A stretch of DNA of 28,659 bases from RGIG9079 sp964567845 (GCA_964567845.1 CAZMOG010000020.1:1-28659), one strand, 5' to 3'. Numbered from the stretch's first letter, positions 1-7,254 are shown. Translations and numbers: made by a program. Notes: generated from the sequence alone by a model not told the origin.

Positions 1-27
1 ACCGCTGATACTGTTTTTTATTTTGTT

Positions 28-54
28 ATAAGGGGAATTTTTCTCCCACCTTAT
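28..54. other. Short hairpin downstream of the DUF4926 gene
   Basis: ATAAGG at 28-33 pairs with CCTTAT at 49-54, and an inner GGGA/TCCC pairing extends the stem. No clean T-run follows on either strand, so it is not a convincing intrinsic terminator. It lies about 85 bases beyond the stop of the minus-strand gene at 138-335 and may mark the 3' end of that transcript. I see no gene in bases 1-137. Confidence 0.35.
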
Positions 55-137
55 CCCCCCCTAGTGAGTGCCATTGTACTATGGGTTTTTGGATCGTCAA
101 GGGAAATGTTACGAAATTGTTACATTTTTACTATGTT

Positions 138-335
138 TTAATTTTCTACCAACTCCAAATCATCTGGTAACAGAGTACACTGTGCTTTGGGATTTCCTTC
201 TTCATCTAGTATTTCAATTTCATATGCCTCTCGTGGTTCCTCAAATACCATAAGTATAGCACCGATTTCACCTTTTTTTACACCCTCTTTACAATCTTTC
301 ATAATCTTAACTGTATCATATTCCTTAAACTTCAT
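138..335 (-). CDS. DUF4926-like small protein, possible immunity partner
   Basis: A 65-residue soluble protein. It resembles the DUF4926 family in its opening (F-x-x-Y-D-T-V-x-I), a central K-K-G-E-I-G-A-I-L turn, an A-Y-E-I-E-I-L-D-E-E-G strand and a final L-x-x-D-D-L-E. The predicted fold is a small all-beta SH3-like barrel. AGGAGA precedes the ATG by a few bases. It starts 12 bases after the stop of the toxin-like gene on the same strand, the usual place for an immunity gene. The family match is from memory. The immunity role is inferred only from position, size and the toxin-like neighbour. Confidence 0.6.
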   Translation of the reverse strand: MKFKEYDTVKIMKDCKEGVKKGEIGAILMVFEEPREAYEIEILDEEGNPKAQCTLLPDDLELVEN

Positions 336-347
336 AATCTCTCCTAA

Positions 348-1452
348 CTAATCTTTTACAAAAAGTGTTGTTAATTCAGGTATATCTGAACCCGTTTTTA
401 TTATCCAACCAGTTCTCACATTCACAGTATTGCCATTTGATCCCGTAATAGGTATAACAACTGTATATCTCTGACCATACTCATCCAGTTGTCCTAATAC
501 TGCCTCACTATTCGGCAATTTTTCATATATTTGTCTAATTAGGTCATCTGCATTCGATTGATTGTATCCTAATGCACTTTCAAATACCTTGGCTTTATTT
601 CCTCCTACCGGGTGATTGGGATTTAAGGCATATTCAGTTAATTTCTTGGGATTAATAGTTGCATTTTCAACATTTGGTATTACATTGTCTATTGCTTTAC
701 TACCACCCTCAATAACAACCTTCTTTCCAACCTTTTCAGCCGCTTCTTCTTTTAATTCTTCCTTAACTTCTTTACTGATTTTCTTAGCTGCTTTGTATCC
801 ATTGCCTAATTTATCCACATTTTCGGCGGTTTCACAAGCTGCATCCAATTGTTTTCTAAATTTATTAAGTGTTTTTATATCATCTGTATTGGTAAGCACA
901 CTTAACACAATCGCTCCGGCTTCTTTTATGTTTCCTTCATTTAAATACACAGCTGCATTTGCTAAATCCGCCAAGTCACCCCAAGCGGGTATCATACCCA
1001 TTACATCCAGTATAAAATGCACATTTTCACTTGTCAGTTTATACTCTTTGTCTCCGATTTTCCACTCAGCATATGTTTTATTATTGGACTGGGTTGTTTT
1101 TTCCTGCGTATAATAACCAGGCAGTTTTCCTCCGAAACCAAGTGTTCCTCTACCTACTCCTGCCAAAATGGAAACGGTTCCTATTCCGCCAGTTTTCGTT
1201 CCCACATTACTACCAGAACCTATTGTATTATATAACGATGTGAGAGCATTGTCCACATTGTTTACTTTCCCTTTTTGCGTTGACTTTGATGTGGTTGCTG
1301 CTGCTATTATACCTGCCTGTACTCTTACCTGAACCTGTCTTGGCTGCACTTGACTTTGAGGCTGACTTTGCCGCTTTATTCGTATTCTTGGATGATTTGG
1401 CTGCTGCTGATACTGCTTTTGCAGCACTTCCTACTCCGCTTATCTTTGCCAT
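348..1452 (-). pseudogene. Polymorphic-toxin-like protein, frameshifted near its N terminus
   Basis: Two overlapping minus-strand frames make one gene. The true start is probably the ATG at 1450-1452, preceded by GGGGAGG. It opens with an Ala/Lys/Ser-rich segment (MAKISGVGSAAKAVSAAAKS) and runs until roughly 1310-1335. There sensible coding moves to another frame, which continues to the stop at 348. That second part has a pre-toxin-like segment (D-V-M-G-M-I-P-A-W-G-D-L-A-D), a Lys/Glu-rich linker and a C-terminal domain of about 90 residues. The C-terminal domain begins L-N-P-N-H-P-V-G-G-N-K-A-K-V-F and resembles DUF6883. The change of frame is at no homopolymer, so it could be a real mutation or a read error. 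The C-terminal domain itself is intact. Toxic activity is an inference. Confidence 0.6.
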
Positions 1453-1473
1453 ATTCTATTTTCCTCCCCTGTA

Positions 1474-1932
1474 CTATAACTGATGACTGATTTGTGTATA
1501 ACTCTGACTGTAAACCGTAAATATATCCTCCAATATGTACTGACCATCTACAAAGAGTCTCAGCTTCCACATTCCCTGTTTCTCTTCCAGTCCCTTCATG
1601 TCTATCCAGAAATGAACCGCTGCATTTTCTTCTTCCACATTACCTATCAGATTTTCTGCATATTCATAAAGTTCTCCATCCGGTGCATACCAGGCAGATG
1701 TAACCGAATGAATCCCTGTCATTCTGCCAAATTCAAAAAATGCTGCTGCTTGTCTGTCCCTTCCTATGGCGAATGCTTTCCTGTTTACAGGCAGAAGGGC
1801 AGATGCTTTTATATTCTGCATCTGCTCGGTCTCTTTCTTACCTTCCCACAGAACCTCCACTTTCTGCGGCTGATAATACAGTCCCGATTCATACCACTGG
1901 ACATCATCGCTACAACCAGACCCAACATAACT
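1474..1932 (-). pseudogene. 5'-truncated hypothetical gene
   Basis: The reading frame is open from just after a stop at 1933-1935 to the stop at 1474. It has no ATG near its upstream end; the first usable start is a GTG at 1860 without a clear ribosome binding site. Convincing protein sequence (W-Y-E-S-G-L-Y-Y-Q-P-Q-K-V-E-V-L-W) lies upstream of that GTG, so the 5' end appears missing. The rest contains S-A-W-Y-A-P-D-G-E-L-Y-E-Y and a beta-rich end (W-K-L-R-L-F-V-D-G-Q-Y). I do not recognise the family. It ends about 20 bases before the toxin-like gene, so the two may once have been one operon. Its upstream edge abuts a scrap of an unrelated membrane-protein gene. Confidence 0.5.
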
Positions 1933-1958
1933 CTAACACCCTTCGCATGAAACAAATC
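1893..1958 (-). pseudogene. Scrap of a membrane-protein 3' end (duplicate of the gene at 2329-2823)
   Basis: Minus-strand translation gives D-L-F-H-A-K-G-V-R-V-M-L-G-L-V-V-A-M-M-S-S-G. This closely matches the last helix of the protein at 2329-2823 (Y-L-F-H-A-K-G-T-G-V-G-V-V-L-G-L-I-V-A-L-L-S-G-G). The DNA is also alike: TTCGCATGAAACA occurs in both, with a 6-base deletion here. No start, body or proper stop remains. It is fused directly to the truncated gene at 1474-1932, so a recombination junction lies near 1890-1935. Confidence 0.65.
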
Positions 1959-2012
1959 GTCAGCTTGCGGAAAGTTCGTTCGTGCTTCCTTTCTCCATAG
2001 GCACGACAAAAT

Positions 2013-2160
2013 CTAAATTTCACATCCCTGCTGTCTAACCTTCATCCTCTGCCAGCTTACAAACCCATAAATATCATTTGCTGCATATCCCAAAAGAAAT
2101 CATAATAAGCATGACAGAGCTACTCCATAACAAAATTTCAGACTTAGAAAAATAATTCAT
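2013..2160 (-). pseudogene. pnuC-like transporter relic, internally deleted
   Basis: The remnant starts with ATG at 2158-2160 behind a GGAGG. It reads M-N-Y-F-S-K-S-E-I-L-L-W-S-S-S-V-M-L-I-M-I-S-F-G and hits a stop at 2074-2076. From about 2095 another frame reads G-Y-A-A-N-D-I-Y-G-F-V-S-W-Q-R-M-K-V-R-Q-Q and ends at 2013-2015. Both parts resemble the two ends of PnuC-family nicotinamide-nucleoside/NMN transporters (N-terminal first helix, C-terminal N-D-x-Y-G-F-x-S-W-x-R-M). The middle, well over 100 residues, is missing. The relic sits near the nicotinate phosphoribosyltransferase gene. The family match is from memory of the motif. Confidence 0.55.
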
Positions 2161-2181
2161 TAACTTCAAAAAATAACCTCC

Positions 2182-2240
2182 AAAAAAATAAGCATCCGCA
2201 TACACATCTTCTAAGACCTAATGATGTGTAAACGAATGCT
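2182..2240 (-). terminator. Intrinsic terminator of the membrane-protein operon
   Basis: On the minus strand an 18-base arm (2223-2240) pairs imperfectly with 2191-2208; AGCAT and TACACATC match. TTATTTTTTT follows the stem at 2182-2190. It lies about 90 bases past the stop of the gene at 2329-2823. Bases 2241-2328 hold nothing I can identify. Confidence 0.65.
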
Positions 2241-2328
2241 TTACGCATTACCTACCCGGTGGCAGATTTATTTCCATATTAACAACGGCTATTATAATAG
2301 ATAAAAAAGAAAAAAGCAACAAAAATAT

Positions 2329-2823
2329 CTATACCATTAAAAGTAACTCTACTAAACCACCCGATAACAGTGCCACAATCAAACCTAACACAACTCCAAC
2401 ACCAGTGCCTTTCGCATGAAACAGGTAATCCTTATATTCCTTATCCATATCTTCTGTTCCCGGTATTCTTAACTTCTTACTATGACAGAAAATTCCCCAA
2501 TCCAATACAAGCATATCATAAATATTTACAGTCAGAAATAATGTAAATACATGGATAAACGTTGCTCCAAAACTTCTGCATCCCGAAAAATAAGCAACAC
2601 CAGACAAGACAATTACAAAAAATATCACTCCAAATATTTTTTTACTAATATGAGATTTTTCCCGCTGTTTTATCATTTCTTTATATTGCGGTAACAACTC
2701 TACCCTTTCCCTAATTTTAGGCGGATAAGACATAATCATACTGATAGGGTCTTTATATTGTGCCGGTAAAATTACTAATGTAAAAAGTAGACAACATATT
2801 ACACATTCAACTAATAAAATCAT
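2329..2823 (-). CDS. Four-helix integral membrane protein, function unknown
   Basis: A 164-residue protein with hydrophobic segments at about residues 1-21, 63-82, 86-108 and 139-163. A basic loop (residues about 33-61: Y-P-P-K-I-R-E-R-V, then K-E-M-I-K-Q-R-E-K) lies between the first two. A second conserved-looking stretch is V-L-D-W-G-I-F-C-H-S-K-K-L-R-I-P-G-T-E-D-M. It resembles uncharacterised membrane proteins common in Clostridia, and I know no function. The ATG at 2821-2823 has only a weak AAGG upstream. It follows a 53-residue membrane peptide after 26 bases, so the two are probably cotranscribed. Part of its 3' end is duplicated at 1893-1958. Confidence 0.75.
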   Translation of the reverse strand: MILLVECVICCLLFTLVILPAQYKDPISMIMSYPPKIRERVELLPQYKEMIKQREKSHISKKIFGVIFFVIVLSGVAYFSGCRSFGATFIHVFTLFLTVNIYDMLVLDWGIFCHSKKLRIPGTEDMDKEYKDYLFHAKGTGVGVVLGLIVALLSGGLVELLLMV

Positions 2824-2849
2824 CTTTTCTGCCTTATTATTTCAATTCT

Positions 2850-3011
2850 CTATTTTTTATTTTCTAATGCATGTATTATGCAAGCAATTCCACTTATAAG
2901 TGCAAATAATATCATTCCCCCTACCATATCATTATTAAGGAGACCGCCCACAACTAATCCAACACAACTCGATACAACCATTATTATTACTGATATAACT
3001 GTTTTTCCCAT
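2850..3011 (-). CDS. Small membrane peptide (53 aa)
   Basis: The ORF begins with ATG at 3009-3011 behind a good GGTGGAGG and ends with TAG at 2850-2852. The peptide begins M-G-K-T-V-I-S-V-I-I-M-V-V-S and ends H-A-L-E-N-K-K. It consists of two hydrophobic segments (about 4-24 and 30-47) joined by L-L-N-N-D-M-V-G-G, a helical-hairpin arrangement. It lies directly upstream of the membrane protein at 2329-2823 on the same strand. No family is recognised. The strong ribosome binding site and coherent hydrophobic pattern support it as a real gene. Confidence 0.6.
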   Translation of the reverse strand: MGKTVISVIIMVVSSCVGLVVGGLLNNDMVGGMILFALISGIACIIHALENKK

Positions 3012-3081
3012 TTTAATTTCCTCCACCAAGTACAGTTCTTCTTAATTACATATTATCAATTACACTATTTGCCGTCAATCA

Positions 3082-3223
3082 AGACTTCCTTGAGGCTGTA
3101 TCAAAAAACTCCATATTTGATTTACGGAGAAAGACTGCATATAAGAGAAAGGGGTGCCCCCTTCTCCCTCAAATTCCTCCTTCGAAAATCAAATCCACAC
3201 CACCCCAAGCCCCAAGGAAGTCT
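3082..3223. repeat. 142-bp element bounded by 15-bp inverted repeats (MITE/IS remnant?)
   Basis: The arms are agacttccttgaggc at 3082-3096 and gccccaaggaagtct at 3209-3223, matching at 14 of 15 positions. The sequence just inside the left arm (GAGGCTGTATCAAAAAA) resembles ends of some Firmicute insertion sequences. The interior has a strong GC hairpin near 3145-3166 (GAGAA-AGGGG with CCCCC-TTCTC) and no credible gene. A small non-autonomous element or IS scar is possible; no clear target duplication is visible. Confidence 0.4.
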
Positions 3224-3253
3224 GTCCGTTCAGCCATTATTCCCCCTCCCATC

Positions 3254-3282
3254 TTGACAATTATTTCAATTTGATACATTAT
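3254..3282 (+). promoter_or_regulatory. Sigma-A-type promoter for pncB
   Basis: TTGACA at 3254-3259, a 17-base spacer, then CATTAT at 3277-3282. The expected start of transcription is near 3289, giving a leader of about 50 bases before the ATG at 3340. Confidence 0.65.
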
Positions 3283-3339
3283 AAAGGTATATGTTCTATT
3301 TTAGAAACCTTGAACTCTATATTAGGAGGGGACGTATTT

Positions 3340-4791
3340 ATGACTGGAAATTTAACTTTATTAACTGACTTTTACCAGTTAACGATGATGCAGGGTTATT
3401 TCAAAAATAAAAGAGACGAAAAGGTTATTTTTGATGCCTTTTATAGAAAAAATCCATCCGGCAATGGTTTTGCCGTCTGTGCAGGACTTGAACAGGTTAT
3501 CGACTATATTAAAGGGCTTCATTTCGATTATGATGACATCTCTTATCTGAGAAATTTGAATCTGTTTGATGATGATTTTCTTAATTATCTGGCAGGATTT
3601 CATTTTACAGGTGACATTTATGCGGTTCCGGAAGGAAGTGTTGTATTTCCTATGGAGCCTTTGGTTAAGGTCATTGCTCCGATTATGGAAGCCCAGCTGG
3701 TAGAAACTGCTATTTTAAATATTCTCAATCACCAGAGTCTAATTGCCACTAAGGCTGCCCGTGTATGCTATGCTGCAAAGGGTGAACCGGTTATGGAATT
3801 TGGTCTTAGACGTGCACAAGGTCCGGATGCCGGTGTGTATGGTGCAAGAGCCGCTGTGATTGGTGGATGTATTGGTACCAGTAATGTACTAGCTGCACAG
3901 CGTTTTGAGGTTCCTGCCCTTGGAACTCATGCGCACAGCTGGATTATGAGCTTTGAAGATGAATTAACTGCTTTCCGCAAATATGCAGAGCTTTATCCAA
4001 ATAATATTACACTCTTGGTTGATACTTACGACACCTTACGTTCTGGTGTTCCTAATGCAATTACTGTATTTAAGGAATTAAGGGAAGCTGGCAAAATGCC
4101 TCGCTCTTATGGTATCCGTCTTGACAGCGGTGACTTGGCTTACCTTTCTAAAAAAGCCCGTGTTATGTTAGACAGAGCCGGGTTTGAAGATGCTTCCATC
4201 TGTGCTTCCAGTGATTTGGATGAAACTTTAATTAACTCCTTAAAGACACAGGGTGCTGCCATCAATGTCTGGGGCGTTGGAACAAATCTGATTACCTCAA
4301 AGGACTGCCCTTCCTTTGGCGGTGTTTACAAACTTGCCGCTATTGAAAGAGATGGTGTTATAACACCTAAAATCAAGCTCTCTGAGAACACAGAAAAGAT
4401 TACCAATCCAGGTAACAAAACGATTTATCGTATTTATGACAAGACTTCCGGCAAAATCAAAGCAGATTTAATCTGTCTTGCCGATGAAACTATCAATCCA
4501 GATGAGCCATTACGATTATTTGACCCTATCGACACTTGGAAGAAAACCTTACTACAGCCAGGTTCCTACCTTGTGAAGGAACTGCTTGTTCCAGTATTCC
4601 AAAGTGGTCAGTGTGTATATGAATCCAAACCGGTTATGCAGATTCGCAACTACTGCCAACAGGAACTTTGCACTCTCTGGGATGAAACACGTCGTCTGGT
4701 TAATCCTCAGGAGGTTCACGTTGACTTATCTAAGAAATTATGGGATATGAAGCATGAACTTTTGAATACCTATCACTCCATTGAAGATTAA
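3340..4791 (+). CDS. pncB: Nicotinate phosphoribosyltransferase
   Basis: Converts nicotinate and PRPP, with ATP hydrolysis, to nicotinate mononucleotide in the Preiss-Handler NAD salvage pathway (cytoplasm). The 483-residue length is normal for the family. Characteristic segments are L-L-T-D-F-Y-Q-L-T-M-M-Q-G-Y at the N terminus, E-F-G-L-R-R-A-Q-G-P-D-A-G, the G-T-H-A-H-S-W motif holding the expected phosphorylated histidine, L-V-D-T-Y-D-T, and Y-G-I-R-L-D-S-G-D-L in the PRPP-binding region. The start is the ATG at 3340, set by AGGAGGGG ten bases upstream. The frame is open earlier, but that extension is not protein-like and includes the promoter. It appears monocistronic, with its own promoter and terminator. 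Confidence 0.95.
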   Translation: MTGNLTLLTDFYQLTMMQGYFKNKRDEKVIFDAFYRKNPSGNGFAVCAGLEQVIDYIKGLHFDYDDISYLRNLNLFDDDFLNYLAGFHFTGDIYAVPEGSVVFPMEPLVKVIAPIMEAQLVETAILNILNHQSLIATKAARVCYAAKGEPVMEFGLRRAQGPDAGVYGARAAVIGGCIGTSNVLAAQRFEVPALGTHAHSWIMSFEDELTAFRKYAELYPNNITLLVDTYDTLRSGVPNAITVFKELREAGKMPRSYGIRLDSGDLAYLSKKARVMLDRAGFEDASICASSDLDETLINSLKTQGAAINVWGVGTNLITSKDCPSFGGVYKLAAIERDGVITPKIKLSENTEKITNPGNKTIYRIYDKTSGKIKADLICLADETINPDEPLRLFDPIDTWKKTLLQPGSYLVKELLVPVFQSGQCVYESKPVMQIRNYCQQELCTLWDETRRLVNPQEVHVDLSKKLWDMKHELLNTYHSIED

Positions 4792-4855
4792 TTTTCAAGT
4801 TGACGATAACGAACCACAATATATTGAACTTGCAAACTTCGACAAAATATGTTTC

Positions 4856-4893
4856 AAAAACACAAGAATCTCAAAATTTCTTGTGTTTTTTGT
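4856..4893 (+). terminator. Intrinsic terminator of pncB
   Basis: AAAACACAAGAA at 4856-4867/8 pairs with TTCTTGTGTTTT at 4878-4889 around a 9-base loop and ends in a T-run. The A-rich upstream arm could also make it work in reverse. Confidence 0.8.
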
Positions 4894-4899
4894 ATTTTC

Positions 4900-4930
4900 T
4901 TGTAGATTTTTCCACCAAATATGATATACT
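4900..4930 (+). promoter_or_regulatory. Extended -10 promoter for the carboxypeptidase gene
   Basis: TATACT at 4925-4930 is preceded by TGA (4922-4924), an extended -10 element. A weak TTGTAG lies 19 bases upstream at 4900-4905. Transcription would start near 4937, almost exactly where the foldable leader begins. Confidence 0.5.
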
Positions 4931-4932
4931 GG

Positions 4933-5055
4933 GTAATGCACAAGTGTATCCATATTGAGATTTGTGTTTACACGTAACCCTCAATATGTAGGTACACTTT
5001 TATAGTGCGAAGAACTCCAGCGAGAAAATCGAAGATTTTTGAGCTGGTGCATTAC
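4933..5055 (+). promoter_or_regulatory. Multibranched structured leader (candidate cis-regulatory RNA)
   Basis: A 9-bp closing helix pairs 4933-4941 (gtaatgcac) with 5047-5055 (gtgcattac). Inside it, arm 1 pairs 4942-4948 with 4993-4999 (7 bp) and 4951-4959 with 4980-4988 (9 bp, catattgag). Arm 2 pairs 5017-5021 with about 5043-5047 and 5025-5030 with 5034-5039. Another 5-bp hairpin (CGTAT/ATACG, 5057-5074) sits just before the ribosome binding site. It matches no riboswitch class I know. It could instead be a palindromic repeat element inserted in front of the gene. Confidence 0.5.
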
Positions 5056-5092
5056 TCGTATCTATATGTATACGAACTTAAGGGGAGTTTAA

Positions 5093-5953
5093 ATGAAAAA
5101 AGCAATTTCGATTATAGCTGCTTTTCTTGTTTTAGGATTCATCATATATCATACCTTTCCCAACCAGTCTCATGCCAGTAACACTCCATTAAAAGAAGAG
5201 TATTATTATAATGAGATTACATATGTCGAAGAGGTTATTATGATTGATCCTTCTGCTGCATATAATTATTCCAAAACAATCGACACGAAACAGGACAGTC
5301 TGACTGTCCTTGTAAATAAGGACTTTTCCCTTCCAAAGGATTATGTTCCAGCGGATTTGACAATTCCAGATATTCCATTTAGCTTCACAAACTACAGCGA
5401 AAAGAAAATGATGCGCTCTGAGGCTGCTACTGCGTTGGAGAAGTTATTTAATGCCGCTGCTGAAGCCGGTCTTAAGCTTTATGGTGTATCCGGTTATCGC
5501 TCTTATGCTCGTCAGCTTACTATTTACAATAATAATTTAGCTGAAAATGGTTATGAACGTACCAGCCAGTATTCTGCCATGGCAGGATACAGCGAGCACC
5601 AATCCGGACTTGCCATGGATGTTTCTACTATTTCCATCAACAACCGACTGGATGTAACCTTTAGCGGTACACCGGAAGGACGCTGGCTTGCCGAAAACTG
5701 TTGGAAATATGGTTACATTATCCGCTATCCGGAAGGCAAATCCCATATTACAGGCTATGCTTATGAACCATGGCATATCCGTTATGTAGGTACTGACCTT
5801 GCCAAAACATTAACTGAAGATAATATTACTTTGGAAGAATACTATGGCTACCAGCCAAGTGCTTCTGTACAGAGTGAAGAATCTTATGGTACTGCCATTG
5901 ACGTTGATAATGAAGACTATAACGAAACTGTAATAAATCATGGTGAAGAATAA
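5093..5953 (+). CDS. VanY-family D-Ala-D-Ala carboxypeptidase, membrane anchored
   Basis: A zinc peptidase predicted to trim the terminal D-Ala of peptidoglycan stem peptides outside the membrane. The 286 residues begin with a short basic N terminus and a hydrophobic segment (about 4-19), either a signal anchor or signal peptide. A spacer region precedes the catalytic domain at about 100-240. Zinc ligands fit S-E-H-Q-S-G-L-A-M-D (H169, D176) and E-P-W-H-I-R-Y (H228, with catalytic Glu225). G-Y-R-S-Y-A-R-Q is the family's conserved strand. The tail from about 250 is acidic. AAGGGG precedes the ATG. No van resistance genes lie nearby, so housekeeping wall remodelling is more likely than glycopeptide resistance. 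Confidence 0.88.
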   Translation: MKKAISIIAAFLVLGFIIYHTFPNQSHASNTPLKEEYYYNEITYVEEVIMIDPSAAYNYSKTIDTKQDSLTVLVNKDFSLPKDYVPADLTIPDIPFSFTNYSEKKMMRSEAATALEKLFNAAAEAGLKLYGVSGYRSYARQLTIYNNNLAENGYERTSQYSAMAGYSEHQSGLAMDVSTISINNRLDVTFSGTPEGRWLAENCWKYGYIIRYPEGKSHITGYAYEPWHIRYVGTDLAKTLTEDNITLEEYYGYQPSASVQSEESYGTAIDVDNEDYNETVINHGEE

Positions 5954-5989
5954 GCTTAACAATGTCAGCTATTTTAAAATTATAAATAT

Positions 5990-6052
5990 GACCAATAGAT
6001 GTCATCAATACTTTTTTTCCAGTTATTGACAACATCTATTGGTCTTTTTTTT
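5990..6052. terminator. Strong intrinsic terminator after the carboxypeptidase gene
   Basis: GACCAATAGATGT starting at 5990 pairs with the complementary arm ending at 6043, and the stem is extended by TCAATA/TATTGA with a small internal mismatch. TCTTTTTTTT follows. It separates the carboxypeptidase from the selenium genes. Confidence 0.85.
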
Positions 6053-6068
6053 CACGTAGACGTATAGT

Positions 6069-6082
6069 ATATCTGTAGATAT
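6069..6082. promoter_or_regulatory. Perfect 14-base palindrome upstream of yedE
   Basis: ATATCT-GT-AGATAT is a perfect dyad 49 bases before the yedE start, in an AT-rich intergenic stretch without an obvious -35/-10 pair. It could be a regulator site, and its core resembles sites upstream of selD and grdX. Function is inferred only. Confidence 0.35.
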
Positions 6083-6130
6083 GTGTCGTATTTACACAAA
6101 TAAATTATTTCAGTGAGGAGGAATAATCAA

Positions 6131-7186
6131 ATGAAATTCAACAACAAAAAAACTTTAGCCCTCGCTGGAGCTATCTGTGGTATCGTAGGAGTGCTTCTTG
6201 CAAAAACAGGTAACCCTGGCAATATGGCAATTTGTATCGCATGCTTTATCCGCGATATGGCAGGAGCATTAAAATTACATACTGCCCCTGTTGTACAGTA
6301 TGCAAGACCAGAAATCATTGGTATTGTATTAGGTGCGTTCGGTATCTCTGTAGCAACAAAAGAGTACCGTTCTACTGGTGGTTCTTCACCTTTAACACGT
6401 TTCGTTCTTGGTTTTATCATCATGGTTGGCTCCCTTGTATTCTTAGGCTGCCCACTCCGTATGGTAATCCGTATGTCAGCCGGTGACCTTAATGCTTACA
6501 TCGCATTAATCGGTTTTGTGGCTGGTGTTGCAACTGGTGTTGTAGCATTAAAGAAAGGCTTCAGTCTTGGACGTTCTTATGCAACCAACGATATGAGCGG
6601 TGCTGTTTTACCAGCAGCTATGGTTGGTGTTCTTATCTTAAGCGTAGCTACTACACTTTTAGCTGTTAGTACAGAAGGTCCTGGAAGCATGCATGCTCCA
6701 CTTGCCCTTGCTTTAGTTGGTGGTCTTGTATTTGGTGCTTTTGCTCAGAAATCAAGAATGTGCTTCGCAGGTAGCGTTCGCGATATCATTATGATTAAAA
6801 ACTTTGACTTAGTATCTGTTATCGGCGGTTTCTTCGTTGTTATGTTAGTATTCAACATTGTAAACGGAAGCTTCAACCTTAGCATGACAGGTCAGCCGGT
6901 TGCTCATACACAGGCTCTTTGGAACATCCTTGGTATGTACGCAGTAGGTTTTGCTGCTACACTTGCAGGTGGATGTCCACTTCGTCAGTTAGTTCTTGCA
7001 GGTCAGGGTTCTTCTGATGCTGCTGTTACAGTATTAGGTTTATTCGCTGGTGCTGCTGCATGTCACAACTTTGGACTTGCTTCCAGTGCAGATGGAACAA
7101 CTGCTAACGGAAGGGTTGCTTTAATTATCTGTATCGTAATCTTATTTGTAATCGGTTTTGTAGGTAACAAGAGAAAAACCGCTTAA
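6131..7186 (+). CDS. yedE: YedE-type putative selenium transporter
   Basis: A 351-residue polytopic membrane protein of the YeeE/YedE family, related to the thiosulfate importer YeeE. The selenium-associated branch is thought to import a selenium compound. It has about nine to ten hydrophobic segments. Two G-C-P-L-R motifs are visible, one in each half (F-L-G-C-P-L-R-M-V and A-G-G-C-P-L-R-Q-L), plus S-R-M-C-F-A-G-S-V-R-D. Such cysteines carry the thiosulfate sulfur in YeeE. The start at 6131 is set by GAGGAGGAA ten bases upstream; an in-frame ATG at 6113 has no such site. It heads an operon with a TusA-like protein and a DUF3343 protein, the arrangement expected of the selenium trait. The substrate is not proven. 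Confidence 0.88.
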   Translation: MKFNNKKTLALAGAICGIVGVLLAKTGNPGNMAICIACFIRDMAGALKLHTAPVVQYARPEIIGIVLGAFGISVATKEYRSTGGSSPLTRFVLGFIIMVGSLVFLGCPLRMVIRMSAGDLNAYIALIGFVAGVATGVVALKKGFSLGRSYATNDMSGAVLPAAMVGVLILSVATTLLAVSTEGPGSMHAPLALALVGGLVFGAFAQKSRMCFAGSVRDIIMIKNFDLVSVIGGFFVVMLVFNIVNGSFNLSMTGQPVAHTQALWNILGMYAVGFAATLAGGCPLRQLVLAGQGSSDAAVTVLGLFAGAAACHNFGLASSADGTTANGRVALIICIVILFVIGFVGNKRKTA

Positions 7187-7254
7187 TCCTTACAAACAGA
7201 ACATAAATTATCATTTTATCATGTGGCAGTATGCTGCAGGAAAGGTCGTAAAAT

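Noticed and set aside
616..1113. 165-codon plus-strand open frame opposite the toxin-like gene
   Set aside because: Its Ser/Leu/Phe-rich translation is the complement of the Lys/Glu/Ala-rich gene; no start signal was found.
3154..3339. N-terminal extension of the nicotinate phosphoribosyltransferase reading frame
   Set aside because: It contains the promoter and part of the inverted-repeat element, reads as Pro/Ser/His-rich nonsense, and a strong AGGAGGGG marks the ATG at 3340.
4933..5055. Known ydaO (c-di-AMP) or c-di-GMP riboswitch before the carboxypeptidase
   Set aside because: The characteristic conserved sequences of those aptamers are absent; only secondary structure is evident.
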